Counted from the first letter of the stretch, positions 17,759 to 28,742 are shown. The stretch is DNA of 64,000 bases from JALONH01 sp046329235 (GCA_046329235.1 JAXLVA010000001.1:1488001-1552000), one strand, 5' to 3'. A program made the numbers and translations. Notes: generated from the letters alone by a model not told the origin.

Positions 17759-20700
17759 ATGAATCGTTTTTTATCCACCTGGATACTAGGTATCCTAGCC
17801 ATTGCATTATCTGTCTCTTGTTCGTCCAAAGAGGAAATTAAAATTGAAGATTTAGGTTTCGGCGAAGAAATCGAAACACAGCAAAATTTAGTCGTTCGAC
17901 TGAATGCTGATGTAGCTTATGATTCTTTAGTAGGAAACTGGTTAGACGCGGATCTTATTGAATTCACACCTAAAGTAGAAGGCAAGTTCAAATGGACAGC
18001 TCCTAACGAAATCACCTTCTCCCCTAACTCTAAATTTGCACCTAGTACGGAATACAAGGGAGTATTAACAGATAACATTTTACACTACGCACCTAAAGGA
18101 TTAAAACTATCCGGTGATGATATTTCCTTTGAATTTCATACAGCGTTCTTAGACATCAGTGGCATCAACGGTTATTGGACTAAAAATGACCTAGACAAAA
18201 CAACGAACGAATTGAAAATTGACTTGCAAATGAATTATGCCATTGCAGCATCTCAATTAAAAAATTTACTTTCTGTTAAAATCGACAACAAAGTTGTACC
18301 TAACACTATTTACACCGTTACTAATGGAGACAAGTTCTTAATTGGAATAAAAGAGATAAACGATAATTTTGACAATAAAAAAATAACGATTGAGATTGCT
18401 AAAGGGCTAAAATGTTTAGAAAGCACATACGCAACACCTGATATTTTAAAACTGGAAGAGGTGATTACTTCTAAATCAAACTTCACCATTGTGTCCTGCA
18501 ATGCTGATTATAGTGAAGATGGAGGCTATGTCAATATTGTAACCAATCAAGAAGTAGCATCTAAATCTATTGACCAATTAATCAAACTAGATCCGTACAA
18601 GTCTTTTATTATAGAAAAACATGAATCAGGCTTCTACATTAAAGGTGATTTTTCGGATGGGGATGAATTTACTTTAACAATCAAAAAAGAACTACAAGGA
18701 TTATTTGGTGGGACACTTAAAGAAGACTTCGAGCAAGAGATAATATTTGGGGAGCAAAAACCATTAGTGAAATTTGTTTCTAAAAACGGTATTTATCTAA
18801 ACGAAAAAGGAAGCAAAAATGTAGCTATTAAAATTTTAAACATCCCTAAAGTAAAAGTTTCTGTTTATAAAATATACGAAAATAATATACTTTCATTTTT
18901 TCGAAATAATTCTATGTCATATTATGATGACGAAGAATATTACTATGATGATTATTATGGAAGCAGCTACTATGGAATGGATGATTTAGGTGACGTAGTA
19001 TTAGAAAAAGTATACGACACAAAAACATTGAAAAAAATAAACGGCAATTCTACTATCAATTTAAATCTTAATGAAATTAATGACTTCAAAGGAATCTATG
19101 TTATTAGAGTAAATTCCGAAGAAGATCAATGGATAAAAGATTCAAAAATAATTTCAATTTCAGACATAGGTATTATCACCAAATATAGCAAAAACGAACT
19201 CTACGTATTTGCCAATTCAATTAATTCAACAGAACCTATTTCAGGAGCAAAAGTAAATTTAATAAGCCACAACAATCAAACTGTAAGCACTCTTACTACC
19301 GACAATTCCGGTATGGTTAAAGTAAGTGATATTAAAAAAGTGTTGGGCAATTTTAAATTAAAGATGATTACTATCCACAATGGTAATGATTTTAATTACT
19401 TACACCTAGACCAAACCCGCATTGACTTAACCGATTTTGAAACAGGTGGAGCATATGAAAACGAATCAGGTTATGATGCTTTCATTTATGGTGACAGAGA
19501 AATCTATCGCCCGGGAGAGACCATCTACTTAAACACGATTGTTCGTGACAGTAAATACAAGCCTTTAGCAAACAATCCTGTTAAACTAAAAATATATCTT
19601 CCAAACGGTAAAGAATTACAATCCATCAAGGGTACATCCAATGACCAAGGTGCTTTTTCTACTTCTATCAGTCTGCCAGCTGCTGCGTTAACAGGAACAT
19701 ACATCGCTGAAGTATACTCTGCTAATGATATTTTATTAACTAGTAAAAATATCAGTGTGGAAGAATTCATGCCGGATAGAATAAAAGTAAATGCAAGTTT
19801 ATCTGCAGAAAAACCAATTTTACAAGACAAGTTAACAGCATCGTTACAAGCCTTTAATTTATTCGGACCTCCGGCATCTAATAGGAATTACGAAATGGAA
19901 TTATCCTTAACTAGAAAAGGATTCTATAATGACAAATACAAAGATTACAACTTCCAAATTAATGCTACTTCTTTCAATCAGTTTGAAAATGATGTACGTC
20001 AAGGAGTAACCGACAAAGACGGTAAAGGTACACAAACCTATTCTTTTGATGAAAGCTATACAAACTCAGGAATTTTAGAAGGAAAAGTATTCATGACTGT
20101 TTTTGATGAATCTGGACGCCCTGTTCATCAACTACAACGTTTTGAAGTGTATACACAAAAAACATTTTTAGGTATTAAAAACTTTGATTACTGGATATCC
20201 AGCACCACTCCTATTAATGTAAGCATTGCTGCTCTTACTATGAAAGGAGATGCTACGTCATGTAAAGCTCGTGTAGTATTAATTAAAAAAGATTGGCATA
20301 CAGTATTACAAAGAGTATATGATAACGACTATCGTTATGTTTCTCAAGTAAAAGAAACCGTAATGGAGGACAAAGAAATTAGCATTACTAATGGTAAAGC
20401 AAACTATGTTATGAATCCATTTAGAGATGGTTCATATGAACTTAGAATATATAACTATGGTGCAAATTCATATGTATCAGAAAGTTTCTACGCTTATGGA
20501 TGGGGAAGCAGCAACACTTCTACCTCCTTTGAAATCAACTCTGATGGCAAGGTAGATATCGTTCCTGACAAAGAACAATACAATGTAGGAGAGACAGCTA
20601 AATTGATGTTCAAAACACCATTCTCCGGAAAATTATTAGTAACACTAGAAAGAAATAAGATATATGAATATCACATCATAGAAGCTAATAATAGAACTGC

Positions 20701-23179
20701 TTCTTTAGAAGTTTCGTTAACTGATGATTACCTTCCTAATATTTATGTTTCAGCAACATTAATCAAACCGCATGTTAATCAAAATATACCATTAACTGTT
20801 GCTCATGGCTATAAGGCATTAAACGTAAATAAACCAAGCAATAAGATTCCAGTTGAAATTTTCATTCCAGAGAAATCAAGATCTGCAACCCAACAAACAA
20901 TTAAAGTAAAAGCAGGCTCAGAATCTAACGTGCGAGTTACCATCGCTGTAGTAGACGAAGGTATTTTACAAATCAAAAACACTAAAACTCCTGACCCATA
21001 CGGTTACTTCTATCGATTTAGAGCGTTACAAGTACAATCTTATGATATGTATTCAAAGTTACTTGCAGAATTAAGTAATAAAAATAGTAAAGTAGCAGGT
21101 GATGGTTACAATTTGAGCAAACGTGTTAACCCTCTAGCCAACAAACGTGTTAAACTAATGGCTTACTGGAGTGGTGAACTTAAAACCAATAGCGACGGTG
21201 AGGTGACATACACTATTGACATCCCTAAATTCTCCGGTGATTTAAGAGTCATGGCGGTAGCCTACAAAGACGAACACTTTGGTAGTGCCAACAAAAATAT
21301 GAAAGTTGCAGATCCATTAGTAGTCTCTACTTCATTACCAAGATTCTTAAGTCCCAAAGATTCAATTTCTGTCCCAGTAACAATTACAAATACAACGAAT
21401 GCTCCTATTCAAGCATCGGTAAAAATCATTGCGTCAGGGCCAGTACAAATGATCGGTAATGGTACTACATCTATTAAAGTAGATGCGAACTCAGAACAAC
21501 AAGTATATTTCAGTGCTAAAGCCTTAGATCAAATTGGAAATGCTCAATTCAAAACCCTTGTAGAAGCAGGAAAAGAATCTACTTCTGAAACTATTGATAT
21601 TACCGTACGTCCAGCAACTACTATTGAAAAATCCTATGGCGATGGATTCATTGACGCAGGAAAAACAGAGAAAATTTCTATCGGTGGAAATTACATTCCC
21701 AACAGCACACAAACCAAATTAGTACTAAGCACATCTCCTATTACCGGATATATTAAAAACTTAGACTATTTAATTCAATATCCCTACGGATGTATTGAAC
21801 AAACAACCTCCGGAGCATTTCCTCAATTATATGTTCGTGACTTGATTCGTAATTTAAGTCAATCAAAATACGGATATAACACACCAGAATATAATATACA
21901 GGAGGGAATTAAAAGGATCTATTCTATGCAGACTTACAACGGTGGGTTCGCATATTGGCCTGGAGGATATGATGACAACTGGTGGGGGACTGCTTATGCT
22001 ACGCATTTTTTGATTGAAGCCAAAAAAGCTGGATTTGAAGTCGAACAAAAAGTAATTCAAAATGCTGTTCGTTATTTAAAAGGTAAAGTAAAAGAAATAG
22101 GACAATATAGCTGGCATTATTATGATGCAAATAATTCACTGAAGAATAGAGTGATTGCTGCTCAAGAAATATTCTACTCTTTATATGTATTAAGCTTAGT
22201 AAATGAGCAAGATGTAGCTGTAATGAACTTTTACAAAACGAATACAGGAATGCTAACGGATGATTCAAAATACTTGTTAGCAGGAACATTCTTAAGAATT
22301 GGAGATCAAGCATCCTATAGATATTTACTACCTTCCAAATTTAGTGATCAACGATCTGTTAATTCTTCTGGAGGTAGCTTCGGTAGCCATATAAGAGATA
22401 TGGCCATCGCTTTAGATGTAATGGTAGAAAATGACCCAACCAATCCACAAATACCAACTTTGAGTAAGCACTTAGCTAGTACATTTAAAAATGAACATTA
22501 TTTAAATACCCAAGAAACAGCATTTACCCTTTTAGCCTTAGGTAAAATGGTAAAGCAAAACAAAACCTCCTCGCTTGAAGCCACAGTGTTGGCTAATGGT
22601 AAAAAAGTAGGTTCATTCAATAATGGTGTACTAACTATTAAGGAGAACTTATATAACAAAGATGTCACTATCCAATGTACCGGTTCTGGGACAGTCTATT
22701 ATTCATGGATGGTAGAGGGTTTAGATGCCAGTGGAAAAATGAAAGAGGAAGATAGTTACTTACAAATCCGTAGGAGCTATTACGATCGTAAAGGAAATAT
22801 TATAACTAACAATCAATTTGTTCAAAATGATTTAATCATTGTAAAATTAGATGTTAAGACGACCGATGGGTCTAACGTGGAAAACGTAGCGATTACTGAT
22901 ATACTGCCAGCTGGATTTGAAATTGAGAATCCTAGATTAAACGACTACTCTGATTTAACATGGATAAAATACAAATCCGAACCAGAGTATTACGACATTA
23001 GAGATGATAGAATCCATTTGTTCACTACAGTAAACGGTAATACAAAAAGCTTTTATTATATGGCAAGAGCCGTAAGCGTAGGTAATTTCATCTGTGGCCC
23101 AGCTGTTGCTGATGCTATGTATAATGGAGAATACCATTCATACAATGGAGCTAAAGTAATTCGTATTACTTCGCGTTAA
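17759..23179 (+). CDS. Bacterial alpha-2-macroglobulin, thioester-containing lipoprotein (YfhM-like)
   Basis: The protein is about 1806 residues long. From the ATG at 17,759 it begins MNRFLSTWILGILA and ends the leader with the lipobox LSVSC (Cys 21), so it should be a periplasmic lipoprotein. An in-frame TTG 27 bp upstream is less likely. Multiple beta-sandwich domains are followed by the A2M core. YPYGCIEQTTSGAFP near residue 1340 holds the internal thioester Cys-Gln pair, followed by the alpha-helical complement-like ring (YNGGFAYWPGGYDDNWWGTAYATHFL). These proteins trap invading proteases by covalent capture. A Tyr/Asp-rich insert (YYDDEEYYYDDYYG) lies near residue 390. The stop overlaps the pbpC start by one base (TAATG), the usual pairing of the bacterial A2M and cell-wall repair PBP1C. 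Confidence 0.95.
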   Translation: MNRFLSTWILGILAIALSVSCSSKEEIKIEDLGFGEEIETQQNLVVRLNADVAYDSLVGNWLDADLIEFTPKVEGKFKWTAPNEITFSPNSKFAPSTEYKGVLTDNILHYAPKGLKLSGDDISFEFHTAFLDISGINGYWTKNDLDKTTNELKIDLQMNYAIAASQLKNLLSVKIDNKVVPNTIYTVTNGDKFLIGIKEINDNFDNKKITIEIAKGLKCLESTYATPDILKLEEVITSKSNFTIVSCNADYSEDGGYVNIVTNQEVASKSIDQLIKLDPYKSFIIEKHESGFYIKGDFSDGDEFTLTIKKELQGLFGGTLKEDFEQEIIFGEQKPLVKFVSKNGIYLNEKGSKNVAIKILNIPKVKVSVYKIYENNILSFFRNNSMSYYDDEEYYYDDYYGSSYYGMDDLGDVVLEKVYDTKTLKKINGNSTINLNLNEINDFKGIYVIRVNSEEDQWIKDSKIISISDIGIITKYSKNELYVFANSINSTEPISGAKVNLISHNNQTVSTLTTDNSGMVKVSDIKKVLGNFKLKMITIHNGNDFNYLHLDQTRIDLTDFETGGAYENESGYDAFIYGDREIYRPGETIYLNTIVRDSKYKPLANNPVKLKIYLPNGKELQSIKGTSNDQGAFSTSISLPAAALTGTYIAEVYSANDILLTSKNISVEEFMPDRIKVNASLSAEKPILQDKLTASLQAFNLFGPPASNRNYEMELSLTRKGFYNDKYKDYNFQINATSFNQFENDVRQGVTDKDGKGTQTYSFDESYTNSGILEGKVFMTVFDESGRPVHQLQRFEVYTQKTFLGIKNFDYWISSTTPINVSIAALTMKGDATSCKARVVLIKKDWHTVLQRVYDNDYRYVSQVKETVMEDKEISITNGKANYVMNPFRDGSYELRIYNYGANSYVSESFYAYGWGSSNTSTSFEINSDGKVDIVPDKEQYNVGETAKLMFKTPFSGKLLVTLERNKIYEYHIIEANNRTASLEVSLTDDYLPNIYVSATLIKPHVNQNIPLTVAHGYKALNVNKPSNKIPVEIFIPEKSRSATQQTIKVKAGSESNVRVTIAVVDEGILQIKNTKTPDPYGYFYRFRALQVQSYDMYSKLLAELSNKNSKVAGDGYNLSKRVNPLANKRVKLMAYWSGELKTNSDGEVTYTIDIPKFSGDLRVMAVAYKDEHFGSANKNMKVADPLVVSTSLPRFLSPKDSISVPVTITNTTNAPIQASVKIIASGPVQMIGNGTTSIKVDANSEQQVYFSAKALDQIGNAQFKTLVEAGKESTSETIDITVRPATTIEKSYGDGFIDAGKTEKISIGGNYIPNSTQTKLVLSTSPITGYIKNLDYLIQYPYGCIEQTTSGAFPQLYVRDLIRNLSQSKYGYNTPEYNIQEGIKRIYSMQTYNGGFAYWPGGYDDNWWGTAYATHFLIEAKKAGFEVEQKVIQNAVRYLKGKVKEIGQYSWHYYDANNSLKNRVIAAQEIFYSLYVLSLVNEQDVAVMNFYKTNTGMLTDDSKYLLAGTFLRIGDQASYRYLLPSKFSDQRSVNSSGGSFGSHIRDMAIALDVMVENDPTNPQIPTLSKHLASTFKNEHYLNTQETAFTLLALGKMVKQNKTSSLEATVLANGKKVGSFNNGVLTIKENLYNKDVTIQCTGSGTVYYSWMVEGLDASGKMKEEDSYLQIRRSYYDRKGNIITNNQFVQNDLIIVKLDVKTTDGSNVENVAITDILPAGFEIENPRLNDYSDLTWIKYKSEPEYYDIRDDRIHLFTTVNGNTKSFYYMARAVSVGNFICGPAVADAMYNGEYHSYNGAKVIRITSR

Positions 23180-25512
23180 TGCTTCGTTTTATTAACAAAG
23201 AATACTTACTAAAACGTCTTAAAAAGAGCGTTATCGCACTTGGGATATTTTCATCAAGTGTGATAATGCTTTTTTTTATTTTTAATTACCTATTCCCCAT
23301 CCCAACTCCACCCTCCTATTCAACAGTAATCTACGATCAAAAAGGTGTACTCATACACGCTTTTTTAAGTAGTGACGACAAGTGGAGATTCGAAAGCAAA
23401 CTCAAAGATATTCCTGAAAACATAAAAAAGGCATTCTTAAGCAAAGAGGATAAATATTTCTATTATCATCCGGGAGTAAACTTCCCCGCATTAGGAAGAG
23501 CTTTCGTTAACAACACTTTTAAATGGAAAAAAACGTCAGGGGCATCTACGATATCGATGCAAGTGGTAAGATTGCTAGAACCAAGGCGAAGAACTTATCT
23601 TTCTAAATTCATTGAAATATTTAGAGCCTTTCAACTCGAATGGAAATATTCTAAAGATGAGATATTAGAGCTTTACTTAAACTTAATCCCCTATGGAAGT
23701 AATATCGAAGGGATTAAAGCAGCCTCATTAATTTATTATCAAAAAAATATCACTCAACTAAGTTTGGGACAAATTACCTGCTTAACGATAATTCCAAATC
23801 GACCTACAAGTTTAAACCCGATCAAAGGAGAAGAAATATTAACTATTGAAAGAAACAAATGGCTTACTCGATTCAAAGAAGAAAACATCTTTGATAACCT
23901 TGCTATAGAAGACGCGCTAAAAGAGCCTAACAAAGCTAAGCGAAACAGCTTACCAAAAAACATACCTCACCTTTCTTTTGTATTAAGGAAGTCATACCCG
24001 GATTCTTCTACCATTATCACCACTATTGAGTATAGCACACAAAAACGTGTTGAGTTGTTAGTAGAGAATTACATGAATCGTTTATACAATTTAAACATTC
24101 ACAATTGTGCTATCTACGTTTTAAACAATACCAATAGAACCGTCGAAGCTTATGTGGGATCAAACAACTTCTCCGATGCAGCTCACCAAGGGCAAGTAAA
24201 TGGAGTTAAAGCTAAGCGTTCTCCCGGATCCACATTAAAACCATTTATCTATGGCATAGCTATGGATAAAGGCTTGATTACGCCCAAATATAAAATCGAA
24301 GATATTCCAAGCAACTTTGATGGATATGCTCCAAACAATTTCGACATGGAATTTCATGGCCCTGTTACCGTTGAACAATCTCTTGCCTATTCTTTAAATG
24401 TACCTGCCGTTAAAACATTAGATCAAATTGGAGTATCCACTTTTACTGATTTTCTAATTCAAGCAGGATTCTCAAATGTTCGTAGAAATAAAAATAATTT
24501 AGGTTTATCATTAGCTCTTGGAGGTTGCAGTGTCAGCTTGGAAGAACTAACCCATTTATATACTATATTCTCACATCAAGGAATGTTGCTTCCTTATAGT
24601 ATGATAAAAAATGATACAAGTTGGTATCAGATACCTTTGCTTTCGGAATCATCTTCCTATATGACATCTGAAATATTACAGCAGATCACAAGACCAGACT
24701 TGCCACATAATGTAAAAAGCAGTTTCCATATTCCTGCTATCGCTTGGAAAACGGGCACCTCCTACGGTAGAAAAGATGCTTGGAGTATTGGCTTTAATAC
24801 TAAATATACCATTGGTGTATGGATTGGAAATTTTACAGGTGAAGGGGTACATGAACTTACCGGTGCCGATATGGCTACGCCTTTGTTATTTGAAATATTT
24901 AATACACTGGATTATAATTCACAAGCCCAATGGTATTTCAAACCCAAAGATGTACAGCAGCGAATGATTTGTCCTGTGTCAGGCTTAAAGAAAGGACAGT
25001 TATGCGAAGAAGGAATTATGGATTATTTTATTCCGGCGGTGTCCAACCCAATTGAATGTCAACATTTGAAAAACTATTTTGTTTCAGCCGATGAGTCTTT
25101 TATCTATTGTAGTAAATGTTTACCGGAGAATGGTTACAAAATAAAAACGTATCCCAACTTAAGTGCTAGTTTGCAAAACTTCTATCACCAACACCATATA
25201 CCTTACAATGCACCGCCCAAACATAATCCACGATGTACGCATACCATGGAAAACAATCCTCCAAAAATTCTATCACCTATACATCGGAAGGAATATTTAA
25301 TTGAGAAGAACACTGTAGCTGATATTAAACTTCAAGCTATTGTAAGCTCTGATGTAAAAAAAATCTACTGGTACATCGACAATAAATTCTACACAGAGGC
25401 AAGTTTACAAGACGTTATATTTTTCACCCCATCAGAGGGATGGAATAAAATTCAATGTATAGATGACCAAGGTAGAGTTAGCTTAGTAGATATAAAAATA
25501 ATATACTATTAA
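23179..25512 (+). CDS. pbpC: Penicillin-binding protein 1C (bifunctional peptidoglycan synthase)
   Basis: The 777-residue protein has one N-terminal membrane anchor (about 17-38). A GT51 glycosyltransferase domain follows, with SKEDKYFYYHPGVNFPA (catalytic Glu near 87) and ASTISMQVVRL. The transpeptidase has the SxxK serine in SPGSTLKPF near 348 and KTGTSYG near 523. The C-terminal part has PVSGLKKGQLCEEG and then a BiPBP_C-like beta domain, typical of PBP1C. It polymerises and crosslinks peptidoglycan at the outer face of the inner membrane. It is coupled to the upstream A2M gene by a 1-bp overlap. Its stop codon overlaps that of the convergent macA-like gene by two bases. Confidence 0.95.
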   Translation: MLRFINKEYLLKRLKKSVIALGIFSSSVIMLFFIFNYLFPIPTPPSYSTVIYDQKGVLIHAFLSSDDKWRFESKLKDIPENIKKAFLSKEDKYFYYHPGVNFPALGRAFVNNTFKWKKTSGASTISMQVVRLLEPRRRTYLSKFIEIFRAFQLEWKYSKDEILELYLNLIPYGSNIEGIKAASLIYYQKNITQLSLGQITCLTIIPNRPTSLNPIKGEEILTIERNKWLTRFKEENIFDNLAIEDALKEPNKAKRNSLPKNIPHLSFVLRKSYPDSSTIITTIEYSTQKRVELLVENYMNRLYNLNIHNCAIYVLNNTNRTVEAYVGSNNFSDAAHQGQVNGVKAKRSPGSTLKPFIYGIAMDKGLITPKYKIEDIPSNFDGYAPNNFDMEFHGPVTVEQSLAYSLNVPAVKTLDQIGVSTFTDFLIQAGFSNVRRNKNNLGLSLALGGCSVSLEELTHLYTIFSHQGMLLPYSMIKNDTSWYQIPLLSESSSYMTSEILQQITRPDLPHNVKSSFHIPAIAWKTGTSYGRKDAWSIGFNTKYTIGVWIGNFTGEGVHELTGADMATPLLFEIFNTLDYNSQAQWYFKPKDVQQRMICPVSGLKKGQLCEEGIMDYFIPAVSNPIECQHLKNYFVSADESFIYCSKCLPENGYKIKTYPNLSASLQNFYHQHHIPYNAPPKHNPRCTHTMENNPPKILSPIHRKEYLIEKNTVADIKLQAIVSSDVKKIYWYIDNKFYTEASLQDVIFFTPSEGWNKIQCIDDQGRVSLVDIKIIYY

Positions 25513-26645
25513 CGCATTCTTCCTGGACCGCTCGTTCCGGATGCTGCCGTAGGAACAGCTGCCGGTTTTTCTACCACAATTTTAATTTTATCTTGCAGGG
25601 TTAGCCCATCTACTACTTCTACCATTATACCATCTGACAATCCGATTTTGATTAATCTCTTTTCAAATTGTTGTGGTTTGGTTTCCACTTCCACATATAC
25701 GGAATCTTTTCCGAATTGCAATAACGATTCTTTCACCGCTAACACCGAATCACGCTTTTCTAAAATAATATCAGCATTAGCACTATAACCGCTTCTGATT
25801 AACACATCCTTTTTCAAAGTAAGCGCAGCTTTAATTTCAAACTTAATAGCACCTTCTTCTTCAATTCCCTTGGGAGAAATAAACTCTAATGCTGCAGGAA
25901 ATCTTTGTCCGGCTATCGCTGCAATCTTCATGGATATAGGCATCCCTACTTTAATTTTACCCACTTCCGATTCATCCACTTTACCAACGAATATCATATC
26001 ATTCATATTGGCGATTAAAGCGATGGAAGTACCTTCATTAAAAGTATTACTTTCAATGATAAATCCACCTTCTTTAACAGGCACGTCTAACACCATACCG
26101 GATACGGTAGCGTATACTAAGTTGGAAGTTTTACCGGACGATTTTGTAGCACCTTCTTTAATCAATTGATAATTATTCTCAGCGGATTTTTTATTCTCCA
26201 ATGCCTGATCTAATTCTAACTTATATTTATTATACTCTACTTCTGATATCAATTTTTCATCGTACAACTTTTGATAACGATCAAATTCACGTTTAGCTTG
26301 TTCATATCGAAGATTCGCCTGATTAACATTTGTCTCTGCATTATTAAGATTTACCATATTAGGTATTATTCGAATCTTTGCAACCAAAGCGCCTTTCTCT
26401 ACATACTTACCCGGTTCTACAAATAATTGATCCACCACTCCACTTACTTGAGATTTGATAGCTACCTCTTTTCTAGGAATCACAGAACCCGCCGACACAG
26501 TTTTATTAACAATATTGGTAATCACAGGTTGATCTGTTTCATATATCACCAATGGCTTTTGAGAGTTTTTATATAAAAAATAAAAAGTATAACCGATTCC
26601 GGCTACAATACATACTCCTACAATATATGCGATTATCTTTTTCAT
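25509..26645 (-). CDS. Efflux periplasmic adaptor protein (MacA/HlyD-like)
   Basis: The 378-residue membrane fusion protein has an N-terminal membrane anchor (IIAYIVGVCIVAGIGYTFYFLY). The first half of a lipoyl domain contains VAIKSQVSGVVDQLFVEPG. A coiled-coil hairpin spans about 95-155 (NVNQANLRYEQAKREFDRYQ ... NKKSAENNYQLIKEG). The second lipoyl half (ATVSGMVLDVPVKEGGFI) and beta-barrel domains follow. Such proteins bridge an inner-membrane ABC transporter to a TolC channel. It is the last gene of a three-gene minus-strand operon, one base after the MacB-like permease. The terminal extension (AVPTAASGTSGPGRMR) is low-complexity. Confidence 0.92.
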   Translation of the reverse strand: MKKIIAYIVGVCIVAGIGYTFYFLYKNSQKPLVIYETDQPVITNIVNKTVSAGSVIPRKEVAIKSQVSGVVDQLFVEPGKYVEKGALVAKIRIIPNMVNLNNAETNVNQANLRYEQAKREFDRYQKLYDEKLISEVEYNKYKLELDQALENKKSAENNYQLIKEGATKSSGKTSNLVYATVSGMVLDVPVKEGGFIIESNTFNEGTSIALIANMNDMIFVGKVDESEVGKIKVGMPISMKIAAIAGQRFPAALEFISPKGIEEEGAIKFEIKAALTLKKDVLIRSGYSANADIILEKRDSVLAVKESLLQFGKDSVYVEVETKPQQFEKRLIKIGLSDGIMVEVVDGLTLQDKIKIVVEKPAAVPTAASGTSGPGRMR

Positions 26646-26646
26646 G

Positions 26647-27897
26647 TTATTCTGCTCTTAACGCTTCAATTGGATTGATTCTGGCTGCTTTTAAAGCAGG
26701 AATTAATCCTGCGAGTGCACCCGATAATACTAATAATACTGTTGCTACAATTGCAACATTCATGTCAACATAAGGATTAACGAAATAGGAATTTTTCGTA
26801 TCTACATCATCCATAGAATTTCTAAATGCTTCTACAGTAAATACTCCAGCAACAAGTCCAAAATATCCTGCAAACGCTGTTATAAATATAGACTCTTGCA
26901 AAATCAAGCTAATAATTGACCAAGGTGTTGCCCCTAATGCTTTTCGAATACCAATTTCTTTGGTTCGTTCTTTTACTATAATCAACATAATATTACTCAC
27001 CCCAACAATTCCGGCAATGATAGTCATAATACCAACACCCCATATAAAGATGGTAATACCCCAAAACAATCCGTTTATTTTTTGTGATTCTTTCCCTGAA
27101 TTCCACCCGCCTACCGCATTCTTGTCTTCCGGTGACACTGAATGACGAGAGGCTAAAAACAATTTCACTTTTGTTTCTACTTCAATAGGATCTACGCCAT
27201 CTTTAGGCGTTATAGCAAAACTGGTGATTCGATCTTGAGCATTGAATGTATTTTGTAACGTAGACAGAGGAATGTATATTTTTTCCGAATCATCGCGCCC
27301 ACTTCCACCCATATTTTCACTTTCAAATGTGCCTATCACTAAAAAGTAAACACCCTTGATTTGTATATACTCACCTACAGCAGGTCCGTCACCAAAAAAA
27401 ACTTCTTTGACACGATTTCCTATTACTGCTACTTTTCTATTATGAATAACATCATTGTCATTTATAAATCTTCCTTCCGGAAACTTCATAGGACGCACTT
27501 GATTGATAGCAGGCATATCTCCTCCTACCCTAAAGGCTCCACTTTTATTTTTATAAATAACAGAATAGTCACCGGACAAACTTGTACCGGGAGCTATATA
27601 TAATAACTCCGGCATCTCTCGTTTCATAGCCTCATAATCTTCATTATTGAATTTGATAGAACGCCCCGGCTTCATCCCTTTGTATGGTGTAGAAGTTCTA
27701 CCACCCCAAATCCACATAGTGTTTTTAGCAATGTGAGAAAAATTTTGATTCACTCCATTTTCCAACCCTTTACCAGCACCTAGCAAAATAACTAGCATGA
27801 AAATACCCCAGAAAACACCAAAAGCCGTTAATAATGTTCGTAACGGGTGTTTCCTAATAGTACCAATAATTTCTTGCCACTTATCTATATCAAACAT
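26647..27897 (-). CDS. ABC transporter permease, MacB/FtsX type
   Basis: The 416-residue protein has the MacB permease layout. One N-terminal membrane helix (LRTLLTAFGVFWGIFMLVIL) is followed by a large periplasmic MacB-PCD domain (about 50-275) and three C-terminal helices of the FtsX domain. The terminal domain carries NIMLIIVKERTKEIGIRKALGAT, the coupling segment seen throughout the family, and it ends LIPALKAARINPIEALRAE. Unlike E. coli MacB, the ATPase is a separate gene one base upstream. Together with the adaptor and the divergent TolC-like gene this makes a mechanotransmission-type exporter; the substrate is unknown. Confidence 0.93.
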   Translation of the reverse strand: MFDIDKWQEIIGTIRKHPLRTLLTAFGVFWGIFMLVILLGAGKGLENGVNQNFSHIAKNTMWIWGGRTSTPYKGMKPGRSIKFNNEDYEAMKREMPELLYIAPGTSLSGDYSVIYKNKSGAFRVGGDMPAINQVRPMKFPEGRFINDNDVIHNRKVAVIGNRVKEVFFGDGPAVGEYIQIKGVYFLVIGTFESENMGGSGRDDSEKIYIPLSTLQNTFNAQDRITSFAITPKDGVDPIEVETKVKLFLASRHSVSPEDKNAVGGWNSGKESQKINGLFWGITIFIWGVGIMTIIAGIVGVSNIMLIIVKERTKEIGIRKALGATPWSIISLILQESIFITAFAGYFGLVAGVFTVEAFRNSMDDVDTKNSYFVNPYVDMNVAIVATVLLVLSGALAGLIPALKAARINPIEALRAE

Positions 27898-27898
27898 A

Positions 27899-28579
27899 TC
27901 AACGAGTTGGGGATTCTATTTTTTCAATTAATCCATCTTTCAAACGAATAATTTTATTCGTCATTTGAGCAATATCATTTTCGTGAGTTACGATAATCAC
28001 TGTTATTCCTTCTTTGTTTATTTCTTTTAACAAAGACATAACTTCATAGGAAGTCTGAGTATCTAATGCCCCTGTAGGTTCATCGGCCAAAATCACTTTA
28101 GGGTGAGAGGCTAAAGCTCTAGCGATGGCCACTCTTTGTTTTTGTCCACCGGAAAGCTGATTAGGCATATGATCTGCCCAATCTTTCAAACCTACTTTCT
28201 CTAAATATTCCAGTGCTATTTGTAAACGTTTAGATCTACTCACTCCTTGATAATACAAAGGAAGAGCAACGTTTTCTAACGCATTTTTAAAGGACAATAA
28301 ATTAAAAGACTGGAAGATAAATCCTAAAAATCGATTGCGGTATTCGGCGGCTTGCTTCTGGTTTAAATTCTTTATCAATGTTCCATCTAGCATATAATCT
28401 CCTTCATCATAATCATCTAGGATACCCAAGATATTCAACAAGGTAGATTTACCGGAACCGGATGACCCCATAATAGAAACCAACTCTCCTGAGTTAATCT
28501 CTAAATCGATTCCTTTTAAAACATGTAATGTATTAGAACCTGTATGATATGACTTTTGGATTCCTTTTAACCGAATCAT
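27899..28579 (-). CDS. ABC transporter ATP-binding protein (MacB/LolD type)
   Basis: The 226-residue ATPase has Walker A GSSGSGKSTLLN near 37-48, the signature NQLSGGQKQRVAIARAL near 140-156 and Walker B VILADEPTGALDT. LGFIFQSFNLL is the Q-loop pattern of the MacB/LolD branch. It energises the permease encoded one base downstream. It is the first gene of the minus-strand exporter operon, with about 160 bp between it and the divergent tolC-like gene, where both promoters should lie. Confidence 0.94.
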   Translation of the reverse strand: MIRLKGIQKSYHTGSNTLHVLKGIDLEINSGELVSIMGSSGSGKSTLLNILGILDDYDEGDYMLDGTLIKNLNQKQAAEYRNRFLGFIFQSFNLLSFKNALENVALPLYYQGVSRSKRLQIALEYLEKVGLKDWADHMPNQLSGGQKQRVAIARALASHPKVILADEPTGALDTQTSYEVMSLLKEINKEGITVIIVTHENDIAQMTNKIIRLKDGLIEKIESPTR

Positions 28580-28742
28580 AACTTAAATCTACTATAAAAT
28601 ATATGTAAGTTAAAACATTAGACGTTAATAGATAATAAAACTTGCGCTCTAAATAGTATAATTTTAAATATTCAATATGAACTTTATTTTCGATGGAAAA
28701 GTTTCAAATAAAGACTAAATTTAACGGTTGAATACATTCAAA

